64,000 nt of DNA from assembly GCA_023376005.1 (NCBI GenBank), contig CM042157.1:55029732-55093731 (forward strand), in the 5' to 3' direction. The notes under the pieces are model-generated. The model saw only the letters and a list, made by a program, of their open reading frames with translations. It was not told the DNA's origin and searched no databases. A program made the position numbers and the translations under genes. This DNA comes from Doryteuthis pealeii. Taxonomy: Eukaryota; Mollusca; Cephalopoda; Myopsida; Loliginidae. Below, in pieces: positions 53,230 through 62,925 of the stretch (its first letter is position 1; every line of letters starts with the position of its first letter).

Positions 53230-53600
53230 AAAGAAAAATATCATTACATATGCAGTTTATTTTTAATAATTTAGAACGATTTGTTTTGATCAGTCTCAAC
53301 GCGATCTGCCATTCTGTCTATTTTTCAATAGTTTTACGCGCTTGTTTACAATTTTAATGTAACATTCGTGATTGCAAAAAAATTACCAAAAATCAGGTAA
53401 TTATCCGATTTTAATGAATTTTCAGAATTGATTTATCAATTAATGAATTATCTAATGCATCAGTTATTTTATATCAAAACTTTAATTTAGTATTTTTGTT
53501 ATGAAAAATTAATATATAAAATTCATTTAAAATGTGAAATGCATGATGTTAAGTTTAAAATGTTATATTTTTAGATTCTAGAATTAGATATCTACTTAAT
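53230..53600 (-). repeat. Dispersed repeat G, inverted copy
   Basis: GCGCTTGTTTACAATTTTAATGTAACATTCGTGATTGCAA-like blocks, AATTATCCGATTTTAATGAA, TAATGCATCAGTTATTTTAT, in the order opposite to 4014-4405. Confidence 0.7.
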
Positions 53601-53639
53601 GCAAACCCCTTTTTTTTTTTTTTTTTAGATGAAAGTAAT

Positions 53640-54060
53640 AATTTTGAAGAAAATCTCGATTGAAAATGCCCCCCCCCTTTAAGCAGAAAAGATATGTATA
53701 ATTTTTTCTTTTATAAGATAATAGCCAATTAAATAATTATCGAAATGAGTAAAAAAGAAATCTCCAAAAATTAATTATTTATTATTTTTTTACATTTTAT
53801 TTTTCGATTTTCGGTACTTATTTTCTCATAGAAAAGCCGCTGAAATTTTTTTTTTATTTCTATTCATAACTTAGGTCTTTATCTCATTATTATACTGTAA
53901 TTAGTACAGTAAAGACCAATTAATTAGAAAATTAAGTGACCTGAAAAAAATTAGAAAGTTTTGAAATAAAATAAATAATGCATTATAAAGATCATTCATT
54001 GAAAATTTCATTAAAATCCGATAATTCCCTGATTTTTGGTCAATTATTTTCTGTATGGTA
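53640..54060 (+). repeat. Dispersed repeat G, direct copy
   Basis: AAAGTTTTGAAATAAAATAA, AATGCATTATAAAGATCATTC, AATTTCATTAAAATCCGATAA and TTCCCTGATTTTTGGTCAA, with upstream ACTTAGGTCTTTATC mirroring 52380. Together with 52150-52700 it forms a widely spaced inverted pair. Confidence 0.7.
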
Positions 54061-54299
54061 GGGGGGCTATGAGGTGAGGAGTTGGGAGCGTGTTGGCGTG
54101 GTATGAGGTGAGAGATCAGTAGTTGTTAAATTAGACAAACTCGTCCAGTAGTCTAGATTCCTCTGACCAAAATTGAAATGACTCCTTTCTAGTCCCCGAT
54201 GAATCAAAGTGGACCAGTTGAAATGACTTTTGATTGTCTTTAAAAATACTCATTTGCTATTTACTTCTTTCACAGTAATATTGCGCAGAGCCTCAGTCG

Positions 54300-54370
54300 A
54301 ACGATCACGTAGGCGAGAAACTAGTAGTGACCAAGCACCTATGACTTGTGCCTACACTATTCAGACATAT
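54300..54370 (+). repeat. Dispersed repeat N, copy 2
   Basis: TAGGCGAGAAACTAGTAGTG, CCAAGCACCTATGACTTGTG, CCTACACTATTC. Confidence 0.55.
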
Positions 54371-54383
54371 ATTATTTGAGTTA

Positions 54384-54410
54384 TATATATATATATATAT
54401 ATTATATATA
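54384..54410. repeat. (AT)n microsatellite
   Basis: Short AT tract. Confidence 0.85.
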
Positions 54411-55439
54411 TGGGAGAGAAGCAAACAAATGCCACAAATATAAGATTATTTTTCGTTGTGTTATTCAGTTTGATTAGTCTTTGAAATCGTTAGTTTTCAG
54501 GTGGCTTAGTGGAAATTTGTTTTTATGCCTACACTTGTATATAAGTTCTGATCGTTTATTTAGAAGTTTCTTTTTGTTCTCCAGGGGTGATTATGGCTAT
54601 TTTTCTACTCTCTCTCCCTCTCTCTCAATTTAATGAATTGTGTATGTATTTCTGTGATAATCCCTAAAATGTTCTTTCACAAAAAGAAAAATGAAGCTAA
54701 AAATAGGAATTGTTGGATAAATTCTATTATAATTCTGAATGAATTCTAAAACAATGTTATGAAGATCTATGAATGAAAATAAGAAAAAAATTCGAAATGG
54801 TAAAATTTCCCCGGTAATGTTTTTTATTACTTTTAATTCTTAAATATCTAAGAACTTAATTTTACAGCGTTTGTTTGATATTTACATTCGTGGTCGATAC
54901 GTACTTTATTTTACTGTTTTCTTTTTGTTGTTTTTTTAATAGATATACTCTTTTCAGTCTTGCATAATTGCCTCCCATATTTAAAAGTTTCCTGGCTTCA
55001 GTTATCCCCCCCCCCCGTCTCTAGAAAGAGGGGGTGGAAGGAAATTTTCAAGAATTATTTTCTGAGGGGCAAAATTATCACTGGAAAAATATTCACCTAT
55101 TTAACTGAATGAAAATGGATGCAAACGTAAGAGTTAAACGTCACTTTACTGACAAATCGAATTATCTTTTTTCCCGCAACAAAAAGAAAAAAGAGACAAA
55201 ATAGAAAATAAAGTGATAGGGAGAACAAGGATGAATGTAAACAACGGATGCAGAATGACAATTAGATGAAGAGGGGGGGGGGAACAAAGATGAGAAGGGA
55301 GAAAGAGCAAAAATGCAGAGAACATATATGAAAAAGAAAGGATAAGTGAATGAGTTTAAAATAGTCACAAAAGTACAACAAATAAACTAAATAAGATAGA
55401 AAAGGATAGGTATAACCATTGGCTTCTCTTGTGAGATTG
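54411..55439. other. No gene seen
   Basis: AT-rich, with a C-run near 55008, purine-rich 55180-55350 and a G-run at 55274. No feature supported. Confidence 0.4.
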
Positions 55440-56340
55440 TTTAAGGCCACGAATTATAAAAGTTGTATGGACTGCTCATTTAGTAGCAAAACGCAGCGAG
55501 AAGAAAAGTGAATTACCTCGCAAGGCTACAGATTGAACTCGCGACCTGCAGGTTGTGATTGGTGATAAGCGTCATGTCACTTCTGTTGGTTTGGAGTGGT
55601 TCGGCCAGTGTGGAGGCATAAAAGCCGAGGTGGTTTTTCTCGCGGGGAAAATGACTGTTTTTAAAGGGGGTGAACTGCTTGTCCGTATCAGTCTGACAAC
55701 ACTTGGTGACGAGTGACGATTTGAAGTTCCGAAAGATTTTTTTTAATTCCACATCAAGCTATTTCGGGAAGTAATCGTAGTTCAGAATTGTGGAGATCTT
55801 GTTCCCTCGCTTCCACTGGAATATGTCACGCTCCTCCCAGACGCACAAGTTAAGCTATTTCGGCTATCATTAATATGTAAAACTGACAGACGAGTTACAA
55901 CAAAGGCACAGCAATAAACATTCGAGATGTCTTCTTGCAGCTAAGTTGTCAGCGTCACGAGCCAGGAAAGCGCGGTTTGTTGGTGTCGTCGGACACTGGT
56001 TCTTCCGGAAGTTGGAAACGTGCTGGGCCAGGTAGACAGGAAGCAGCTGGACAAGATTGATAGGGACGTCTTGCCAGTATGGAAATCTCAGGACTGAAAG
56101 AAGTATCGTAGTCGCTGTGAAAAGACTTGGAGGATTGCTCGAAAAAGGACAGGTACAAACTGTTGCCATTATATCTGGCGGAGAAGTAAGGACGTACTCA
56201 TAAGCAACGTTCTCCGGTGCACTCATACACATGGATATTGGCCGACCAGCAAAAACTTACATTCATCAACTCTGTGCGAACATTGAATGCCGACTAGCCC
56301 AGAGCGATGATCGATGGTGAGAGTGTCAAGGGACTCTGTG
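55440..56340 (-). other. GC-richer block of unknown nature
   Basis: About 900 bp distinctly less AT-rich than its surroundings. A B-box-like GTCGCGAGTTCAATCTG occurs on the minus strand near 55535. A 120-codon minus frame at 55870-56232 has no domain I recognise and overlaps a second frame. It may be part of an unrecognised retroelement or a decayed exon. Confidence 0.3.
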
Positions 56341-56439
56341 CTGCGTCACGCCTTAATGATGAGTAAAATATTTTTAATTAAATAAATTTTGTGAATTATT
56401 GATTTTTCTTCCTTTTCTTTTCTTTTTGACAAGTGTGGG

Positions 56440-56850
56440 GTTCATTGCTCTCCCTGGTCCCGTAATCTGGTTTGGTCGTGGGGTCGCTACTCATATAGTT
56501 TGTCTTGAGAAAGACTCTTTATCGTGTTATACAATAATTAGTTATTAATATCTAATTTTGATATTACTCGAGGAACATTACTCATACAGTGCATCTTTGA
56601 CAGGAATAGTCTGGTGGAGCCAATCCCTCTCCAGGTCTTTAACTGGTTTGAATCCTGTTTTCCTCCTTCTAGACCGGTTGCGATACCCAGATTAAAGAGC
56701 CCAGTCTGCCCTACTATTTATTCACAGCTGTAGGGAGAATAATTGGATTCATACATTTCCAATGGTGTCAGCGCTACATGAAGTGCAAATAGTCACATTC
56801 ATTATTTTAATTCAGGTAGACGAATCGACTCTAATCGTTACGCCATGATC
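56440..56850 (-). mobile_element. SINE-A, long form with 3' extension
   Basis: Minus strand: head AGATCATGGCGTAACGATTAGAG, TTGGAAATGTATGAATCC, TAGTAGGGCAGACTGGGC, GCAACCGGTCTAGAAGGAGG, ATTCAAACCAGTTAAAGACC, then the extension GATTGGCTCCACCAGACTATTCC, GAGTAGCGACCCCACGACC and ATTACGGGACCAG. Confidence 0.85.
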
Positions 56851-57449
56851 TCCTTGGTGGAGTCATTGCTAGAAAGAGGGAAATATACTCTGAAAAAAGA
56901 AACAGTGAAGCCAAGAAAGATAACCATCATATTACAGTAAAGGTATTATTTACTAAAATTAGCTTAGTCTGGCACAAGATCATGTTTGTGGGGCACACAT
57001 CTCAATACTAGTAAATTGATCGTTGAAACCTCTCTAAAGATGCTTTTCCCCAGCTTCGAATTCATGATAAGCGTCAAATTATCTTCACAAAGAAAACAGA
57101 TGCAAAAGAGAATTGGAGACAAAAGAAAATCACTGGTCAACAAGAGAGATGATATTACACTCATCAAATCAACCCGGCAGGGGAATGGCTTATTATTTGT
57201 CAAACAATATTTGCAAAAGACGCTCGGAGAATCAACGACTGCGTCTAAGAAAACATCTGCTGAATAATGATAGTGTATAATAATTCCATTTCTTCTTCCT
57301 TCTTTCTTTCTTTCTTTATATCATTGCATATATAATTGTGCTCACGTCTATATCTTATCTCATAAGTTAATACACGAACATATATTGGATGTATGCATTA
57401 TATATTATCCTTGCGCAAAAGTTATTGGCGCCGACTTTCTTAGGGTGAT
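56851..57449. other. No gene recognised
   Basis: A SINE-D body scrap on the minus strand near 56945-56980. A 93-codon plus frame at 56986-57267 without a known motif. (CTTT)n at 57297-57317. Confidence 0.35.
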
Positions 57450-58165
57450 TGATTTTAACGACATCTCAACCCGTCCAAGGTTATTTCTTGCCTAGAGGTT
57501 AAGAATCGCATTCATTGTACATTTATATTTAAATTTTTTGTGTTATTTCTTCAGAGGTTTTTTTTCCAAATTTTATACCAAGTATTCCTATCTAATACAA
57601 ATAATTTGCACACAGTTGTACTGTTTCCAATATTCCTATGTAATACTATAATTATATAGTTTCAAGTAATTATTTTTATTTAATAATAGTTATTTGTGTG
57701 CAAACAGTTATATGGTTTCAAATAATTAATACTAACGTTTAGTAAAGAATTCAAGTATTCCTATCGATTACAAATAATTTGTACACAGTTATATGGTTTC
57801 AAGTATTCCTATCTAATACTAATAATTATATAGATTAAAGTAATTATATTTAATAATAGTAATTTGTTTGCAAACAGTTATATGGTTTGAAGTATCTAAT
57901 AATAATCCTCAGTAAACAATTATAGCTTCAAGCAATATAATTAATAAAAATTATATAATATAAATAATTTACAGTTAAATCAATTAAATAATTTAATATA
58001 AATAATTTACAGTTATATCGTATCAAGTATTGCTATCAAATACAAATATTTTTTAAACAGATCTATTTGACTCATAGATGCGACACTAACAGGTTCTAAC
58101 ACTTTGGGCAGAATGAGCCTCACCATCAGATGCGGTTTAGTGTTATATCCAGGAGAGAGCATTTT
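57450..58165 (-). mobile_element. R1 element with the largest minisatellite
   Basis: Minus strand: CTAAACCGCATCTGATGGTGAGG near 58130, GTTAGTGTCGCATCTATGAG, then about nine units of TACTTGAAACCATATAACTG-type sequence spread over 57590-58060, then CGATTCTTAACCTCTAGGC and GGGTTGAGATGTCGTTAAAATC near 57460. Confidence 0.85.
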
Positions 58166-58299
58166 GGAAGGGGTCTTATTCTTCAACAGGGGATACCGTG
58201 ATGATATTCTAAGCCCCGCCGACACGGGAGTTTTTCTGCATGCAGCATGTCTTTTAATTACTTTCAGACATATTTTGCCTGGTATGTGATTTGAAAAAA

Positions 58300-58370
58300 C
58301 GTATTGGCGAGAAACTGACAGTTACCAAGTGCCGTTGACTTTATCTTCGCTACCCTAACTTATATTTATT
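58300..58370 (+). repeat. Dispersed repeat N, copy 3
   Basis: TTGGCGAGAAACTGACAGTTACC, AAGTGCCGTTGAC, and CTACCCTAAC. Confidence 0.6.
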
Positions 58371-58379
58371 GAATCTCCT

Positions 58380-58380
58380 A

Positions 58381-58456
<76 letters not shown>
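58380..58456. repeat. (AC)n(AT)n microsatellite
   Basis: AC units to about 58403 then AT units. Confidence 0.95.
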
Positions 58457-58457
<1 letters not shown>

Positions 58458-58559
58458 CCTAATTGTCCGTCTTTCACTGTCAAAGACGGTGGAGCAAACA
58501 ATATTTAAAATGAAGTGCTTTCTCAGTTGAGAAAGTTTTTTTTTTATGGATAATTAGGT

Positions 58560-58930
58560 ATGAAAAAAGTTAAATGCTACAAAAACCCCGGAGTGTTCTG
58601 CATTGTGGATTGCTTTCAACTGCATAGAAATTCTATTCTGATGGAACTGTCATCTCCAAACACTGTTTTAAAAATCATGTTCTGGTCTGACCAATTTATG
58701 AATATGAATCCAATTGAGAATATTTGGAATTTGATACACTCAAAATTAATAGAAACCTTGTGAGCAAATTTGTGGAATACCCTCCAAGAAAACGAAGGTT
58801 CTGTTTTGTTTTTTTCTTTGCAAAAGCTGAATGGTTCAGCGCTTACCATGATTAAGGATTCGCGGCTAAAAGCACCAGTTCCCGACAAATTACCAAATTG
58901 TACTGGATTGTACTCCAGTTGGGCATAATA
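58560..58930 (+). pseudogene. Tc1-like transposase C-terminal relic
   Basis: The frame contains DQFMNMNPIENIWNLIHSKL, matching the SPDLNPIENLWNxLxxxL block of Tc1-like transposases. Upstream is VDCFQLHRNSILMELSSPNTVLK and downstream past a stop is ANLWNTLQENEGS. The aspartate-rich DNDPKH block is not readable, and the N-terminus is absent. A single diagnostic motif supports the call, so confidence is moderate. Confidence 0.6.
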
Positions 58931-59254
58931 AACAACGGGGGAATTCCGGTTAATCGGGCCATACTGAGACCAATTATTTAGAGCCAGTAATACACTGGTC
59001 AGATTAACTGAATATGGTAGATAGTTTTTTGTTGTTTTTTTATTAAAAGATATGAATATATGAACTAATATTTATAATACATACAAGTAGGGTAAAACCA
59101 GGGCTGGCGCATACTACCCGCGAACCCACTGACTGGCAGGGAAGCCAGCTTGGGGGTACCGACGAGGTGGATTTCATATTTTTTATGAATACTACTTTAT
59201 GAAAATTGACATGTAATAGAGTGGGGTTGATATAATATATTCAGAGACCAAAAG
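58931..59254. other. No gene seen
   Basis: Unassigned sequence. Confidence 0.4.
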
Positions 59255-59470
59255 ACCCTAACACAGGTCCTCACAAATGGGGCATCCTGAGTATGAAATT
59301 TCATCTCTATTACTGCTAGGTGCACTCTGATTCAGTGTGATAGTAACTGTTAAAGTACCATCTACGGCTCTCATAGGTTTCTTTAAAAATAATTTGCATT
59401 GGATAGGAATGCGTGAAACCATATAACTGTGTGCATACATATAATTATTATTAAATAGAATTATTAATGC
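59255..59470 (+). mobile_element. R1 element fragment
   Basis: GGGGCATCCTGAGTATGAAAT, CACTCTGATTCAGTGTGATAG, GTACCATCTACGGCTC and the tail GTGAAACCATATAACTGTGTGC. Confidence 0.75.
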
Positions 59471-59735
59471 TAGAATATGTCAATTGCATCTTCTGCAGAG
59501 AGGTAAGACTCCCAGGTTAAAAAGAAGTGTCCTGGGTATGACACTAAACTGTATTCAGTGGCAAGTTTCCAGTTCTGTGAGGAATGTAGATAACCTTTCA
59601 TTGTCATTAATTCCAGGTCGACTCTGGGGTAGTTGTACCTGTTAGGGTCCCATCTATGGGTTACAGATTTGTTTGAAAATTATTTGTATTAGATAGGAAT
59701 ACTTGAAACCATATAACTGTGTACTTTCCAGTGTT
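59471..59735 (+). mobile_element. R1 element, short form
   Basis: GCATCTTCTGCAGAGAGG, GTCCTGGGTATGACACTAAAC, TGGGGTAGTTGTACCTGTTAGG, GGGTCCCATCTATGGGTTAC, TACTTGAAACCATATAACTG. Ends against the LINE at 59736. Confidence 0.8.
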
Positions 59736-60512
59736 TTTCCACCGGCCTTCTTCTGGTGTTCTTTCACTAGAGTTTGAGTGACAGCAAGTCTCTCCAGGAC
59801 TGTTCTACAGTCCTGGAGAGACTTGCCGATCTTAAGAATGCTGTTGTCTGGATGGTCTTAATTATTTCCCTGATTTCCAATTCCTCCAGTCTCTTTTCCT
59901 TTTGGGATTGTCCCAATGGTACCAACTATAATTAGTATCACCTTCACTCTCATATTCTACACCTTCTAGTTTTTTGGGTTTTTTTTTTTAGTTCTCTGAC
60001 ATGGTTCAAGTATTTCACTTTCTTTCATTTTTACCCTGTGATCCACTGAGATGGCAAAATATAAGTTCTCTTTTTCTTGTCAATTAATACTAGGTCTGGT
60101 CTTTTGGCTGCGATAAGGTGATAAGTTTGTATCTAAAATCCAATAGAATTGGATGCATCTCATTATCTAGAATGGATTCCTGTTTGTGCATATATCATTT
60201 GGTGACATGATCAAAATTTAGTTTCTGGCACAATTCCCAGTGGATCTCTTTTCCCACACAGTCGTACCTAGCCTTGTACTCTTGGTGTGCTACTTTGCTG
60301 CATTTGCTTATTATATGGTTGATCATTTCATGTCGGTCTCCATAAATCCTACACTTTCTATTCTGTTATGTCTTATTGATATAATTGGTTCTTATAGCAT
60401 TATCTTATGCTGCAATTATGAGAAATTCAGTTTCTCTCTTGAGGTTTCCTTTTCTTAACCATGTACAGTTCTTTTTATGTACAATCCCTTTGGTTTGTCA
60501 CTTAAAGTATAT
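59736..60512 (-). pseudogene. LINE 3' ORF relic
   Basis: Best preserved copy of the 18-20 kb LINE family. Minus-strand reading in order: YFKxQTKGIVHKKNCTWLRKGNLKRETEFLIIAA, DNAIRTNYINKT, NRKCRIYGDRHEMINHIISKCSKVAHQEYKARYDCVGKEIHWELCQKLNFDHVTK, YMHKQESILDNEM, QPKDQT.LVLIDKKKRTY, then KYLNHVREL, KRLEELEIREIIKTIQTTAFLRSA, SWRDLLSLKL. The Cys/His cluster (C..C...H....C) is the gag-like knuckle of the C-terminal region. Stops are scattered, so it is dead. It is split from its upstream part by the insertion at 60513. Confidence 0.88.
59784..59826. repeat. Perfect 20-bp hairpin with 3-base loop, inside the LINE
   Basis: The left arm 59784-59803 and right arm 59807-59826 are exact reverse complements, with loop TCT. 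The right arm is normal LINE sequence (SWRDLL). The left arm replaces the ARILRRVL segment found in the copies at 38540 and 39590. Confidence 0.97.
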
Positions 60513-60811
60513 GTAGAATAATACTAAGTCCAATTACCATCGAATTGGCAAGACAAGACAGCAAGCAGTCGTAACTGAAATACGATTCTGGTTTGCTGCA
60601 AAGACTACTGCAAAATGGCAGGATTTATGGAGCCTCAGAGGATCCTACAAACCAAGCAGCCAATCAGGACTCAGGGAATGGAATCACCCAAATGCATGAG
60701 TGGACTGTTCTGAATTCCCATAAGTACCAGTTGTCTTGACACTTGTTCAGTTGTGCTTGGCCAGTCACATTGTTCAAACCAATAGTAGACTGACTGACTG
60801 ACCTACTTCAT
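60513..60811. mobile_element. ~300-bp insertion in the LINE, class unknown
   Basis: LINE homology stops at GTATAT (60507-60512) and resumes at GTATAT (60812-60817). Between them is unique sequence from GTAGAATAATACTAAG to CTACTTCATTA. A 5-6-bp target duplication is inferred. There is no open frame or clear tRNA box, and it is not seen elsewhere in the window. Confidence 0.65.
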
Positions 60812-61190
60812 TAGTATATTAAGAAAATTGTCTTTCTTCTCATTTCTGTTTTTTGTTGTTTTTCTGCATATGTTGCAATTGCTGTTTCTGGCTCCTGTAA
60901 TTAGACTCTTTACTTTTTAGTATATTCTTCTGTTGCTTGTATTGTCACATTGACACAATCTTTGATGTTGCCAAGAATTGTTCCACCTTCTTTTCTAGAC
61001 ACATATAGTCTGCCTATCATCTCCCAATTGTAATGCCTTGTGCATTGTCATAAATTTCTTTATCATTTGGTCCATCAGCTGAGTTCATGACTTGTCCATT
61101 TTAAGAATGGTCCAGTGTATCTTAAAACGAGGACAGCCCAAGTGTTTATTCCATTCACAAGACTTCTGCTGCAGAGATTGGCAATTTTTT
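60812..61190 (-). pseudogene. LINE ORF relic, upstream part
   Basis: Minus-strand reading: LMDQMIKKFMTMHKALQLGDDRQTICVSRKEGGTILGNIKDCVNVTIQATEEYTKK, ATYAEKQQKTE. This is the segment that lies upstream of 59736-60512 in the same LINE. Confidence 0.85.
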
Positions 61191-62569
61191 ATGATGTATT
61201 CATTTTCTATTTTTCAAATAATATGGCACTGGAAAGTGTAGCAGATATCTAATCTATGACTATTTAATATTTATCCATGCATCCATATTGAACCAATGGC
61301 CTGGCGATTAATCAACATGACTGTAATCTCAGAGTTGAAATTACAATTGGATTATACTAATTGGTGTGAATGCCCCAACGGAATTTCTTCCTTTTAATAA
61401 ATTATAATCTAAGTAATTTGCAATCAAAATGTCCGACCATTGCTATTTAGTGGATTGCTTATCACTGGTCACTTCTCACAAACGTTTTGCACATGTGCAA
61501 TATCAATCATGTATGTTTGCATAAATGACAGTAGAGTAGACAATACACCAACGGCGATATATTTAAGATTGATCTATCATTAATAAATACATATTGGTAA
61601 TTGTTTCCCTAACATTTGGTCTTCTTAAATGATCACTACAAGCCTTGTTGCTGCTTATCTAATTTATATAATTCAATATATATATATATATATATATATT
61701 CTTACCTCATTGTATTACTTCATTTTTCACTTTAAATAAGAGTACATTGACTGCTGTCATTTGATATTTATCGATAAAGACGACAATGATGTCATTCACA
61801 TCCAAATAAAAATTTAAAAAATACATGACAGTATCGAAGGCTAAATATTGGAGTGTTGCCCAAGAATATGGGATATTCAGTGAAGTAGCATTGTCGTCTC
61901 ATATTCTAGATAGTTCACCAATGGTATTGATTAAGATGTCATGAGAGTTAGCCTAACAATCGAGCGTAATGAACAGGTTTCACAACTGTAATAATTTTTG
62001 TTTCTAAGAGTGAATATAGCAGTTCACTGCAAGTCAGAGGCCTCCTTCAAGACATAGACTAATGGTCTTATCCTGCCACGTTGGCCAATATGGAAAATTA
62101 TTAATGGTATCGAATATATACCGAGAGAATGGACAAAGACAAATATTAGATATTTCAAAAGAGGTTTTATTGTACGTATCAACAAGTTTCTAAAACATTT
62201 CTTTTACTGGTTGTAAGTCATGTAAGGAACAGTTTCAAATTATAGTAAACACTTTGGGTAAAGGTTTTCATAGCAGCATTGTTATAGTTTCTTTCTCTCA
62301 GTAGTACTGCTGTTCTTTTAACCAAGCAAAAAGGGGCTGTATATGCCGTTGTTTCAGCCAAGCAATTAAAGTGCAAAATCTGTGTTTCAGCTGTATAATT
62401 AGGTGACTTAGTCTGTTCAGTTCTAAAATTACTGAGTGCTCTGGTCTCTGCTTGTTTTTATTTCTGGGTTTACTTTCTTCTGTGTTCAGTGTTAGGGGAG
62501 GAAACCCATATTTTTATACCAATGCCATATTGGTTAAGGGTTTGTATTTTGACTTATTTTCTAGTCCAT
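61191..62569. other. No gene seen
   Basis: AT-rich unassigned sequence, with an (AT)n tract at 61676-61699. A 1.4-kb stretch with no repeat family recognised from elsewhere in the window. Confidence 0.45.
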
Positions 62570-62700
62570 TTACCCTACCAAGCCAAATCTTTACTAGATA
62601 GCTGGGAGAGGGAGAAGAGATGTAGATATAGATTTTCCCAAGAGCATTAGTGTAATGTGAACGCAGATAGCCTCAGTTAGAATTTGAACTCTGTTTGCAG
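62570..62700 (-). mobile_element. SINE-A, decayed
   Basis: Minus strand: ATAGCTGGGAGAG-type middle (62600), CAAGAGCATTAGTGTAATG and CCTCAGTTAGAATTTGAACTC, the B-box region. Confidence 0.65.
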
Positions 62701-62814
62701 ATTAGAATGATGAAATATTCATAAATAATAAATACAAATGTCAAGTGAAAACCCTTCATTTGATATTTTTAGTTTAAATTCCTTTATTTATTTATTTTTA
62801 ATGCCTAAATATCA

Positions 62815-62925
62815 AGGGATATTAATACTATGTGAAATGCAAACAGCCTTGTCAAGAATTTGAACTCAGGTCACCATGTCCTTTTTGTACAATGATAACC
62901 ATTACACAATGAGTGCCTCCATCAT
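62815..62925 (-). mobile_element. SINE-A, headward part
   Basis: ATTAATACTATGTGAAATGC, CAAGAATTTGAACTCAGG and ACAATGATAACCATTACAC, reverse of the A-box head. Confidence 0.75.

Noticed and set aside
55870..56232. 120-codon minus frame as a gene
   Set aside because: No domain or homology that I recognise, and an overlapping frame is equally open. Kept only as a GC-richer block.
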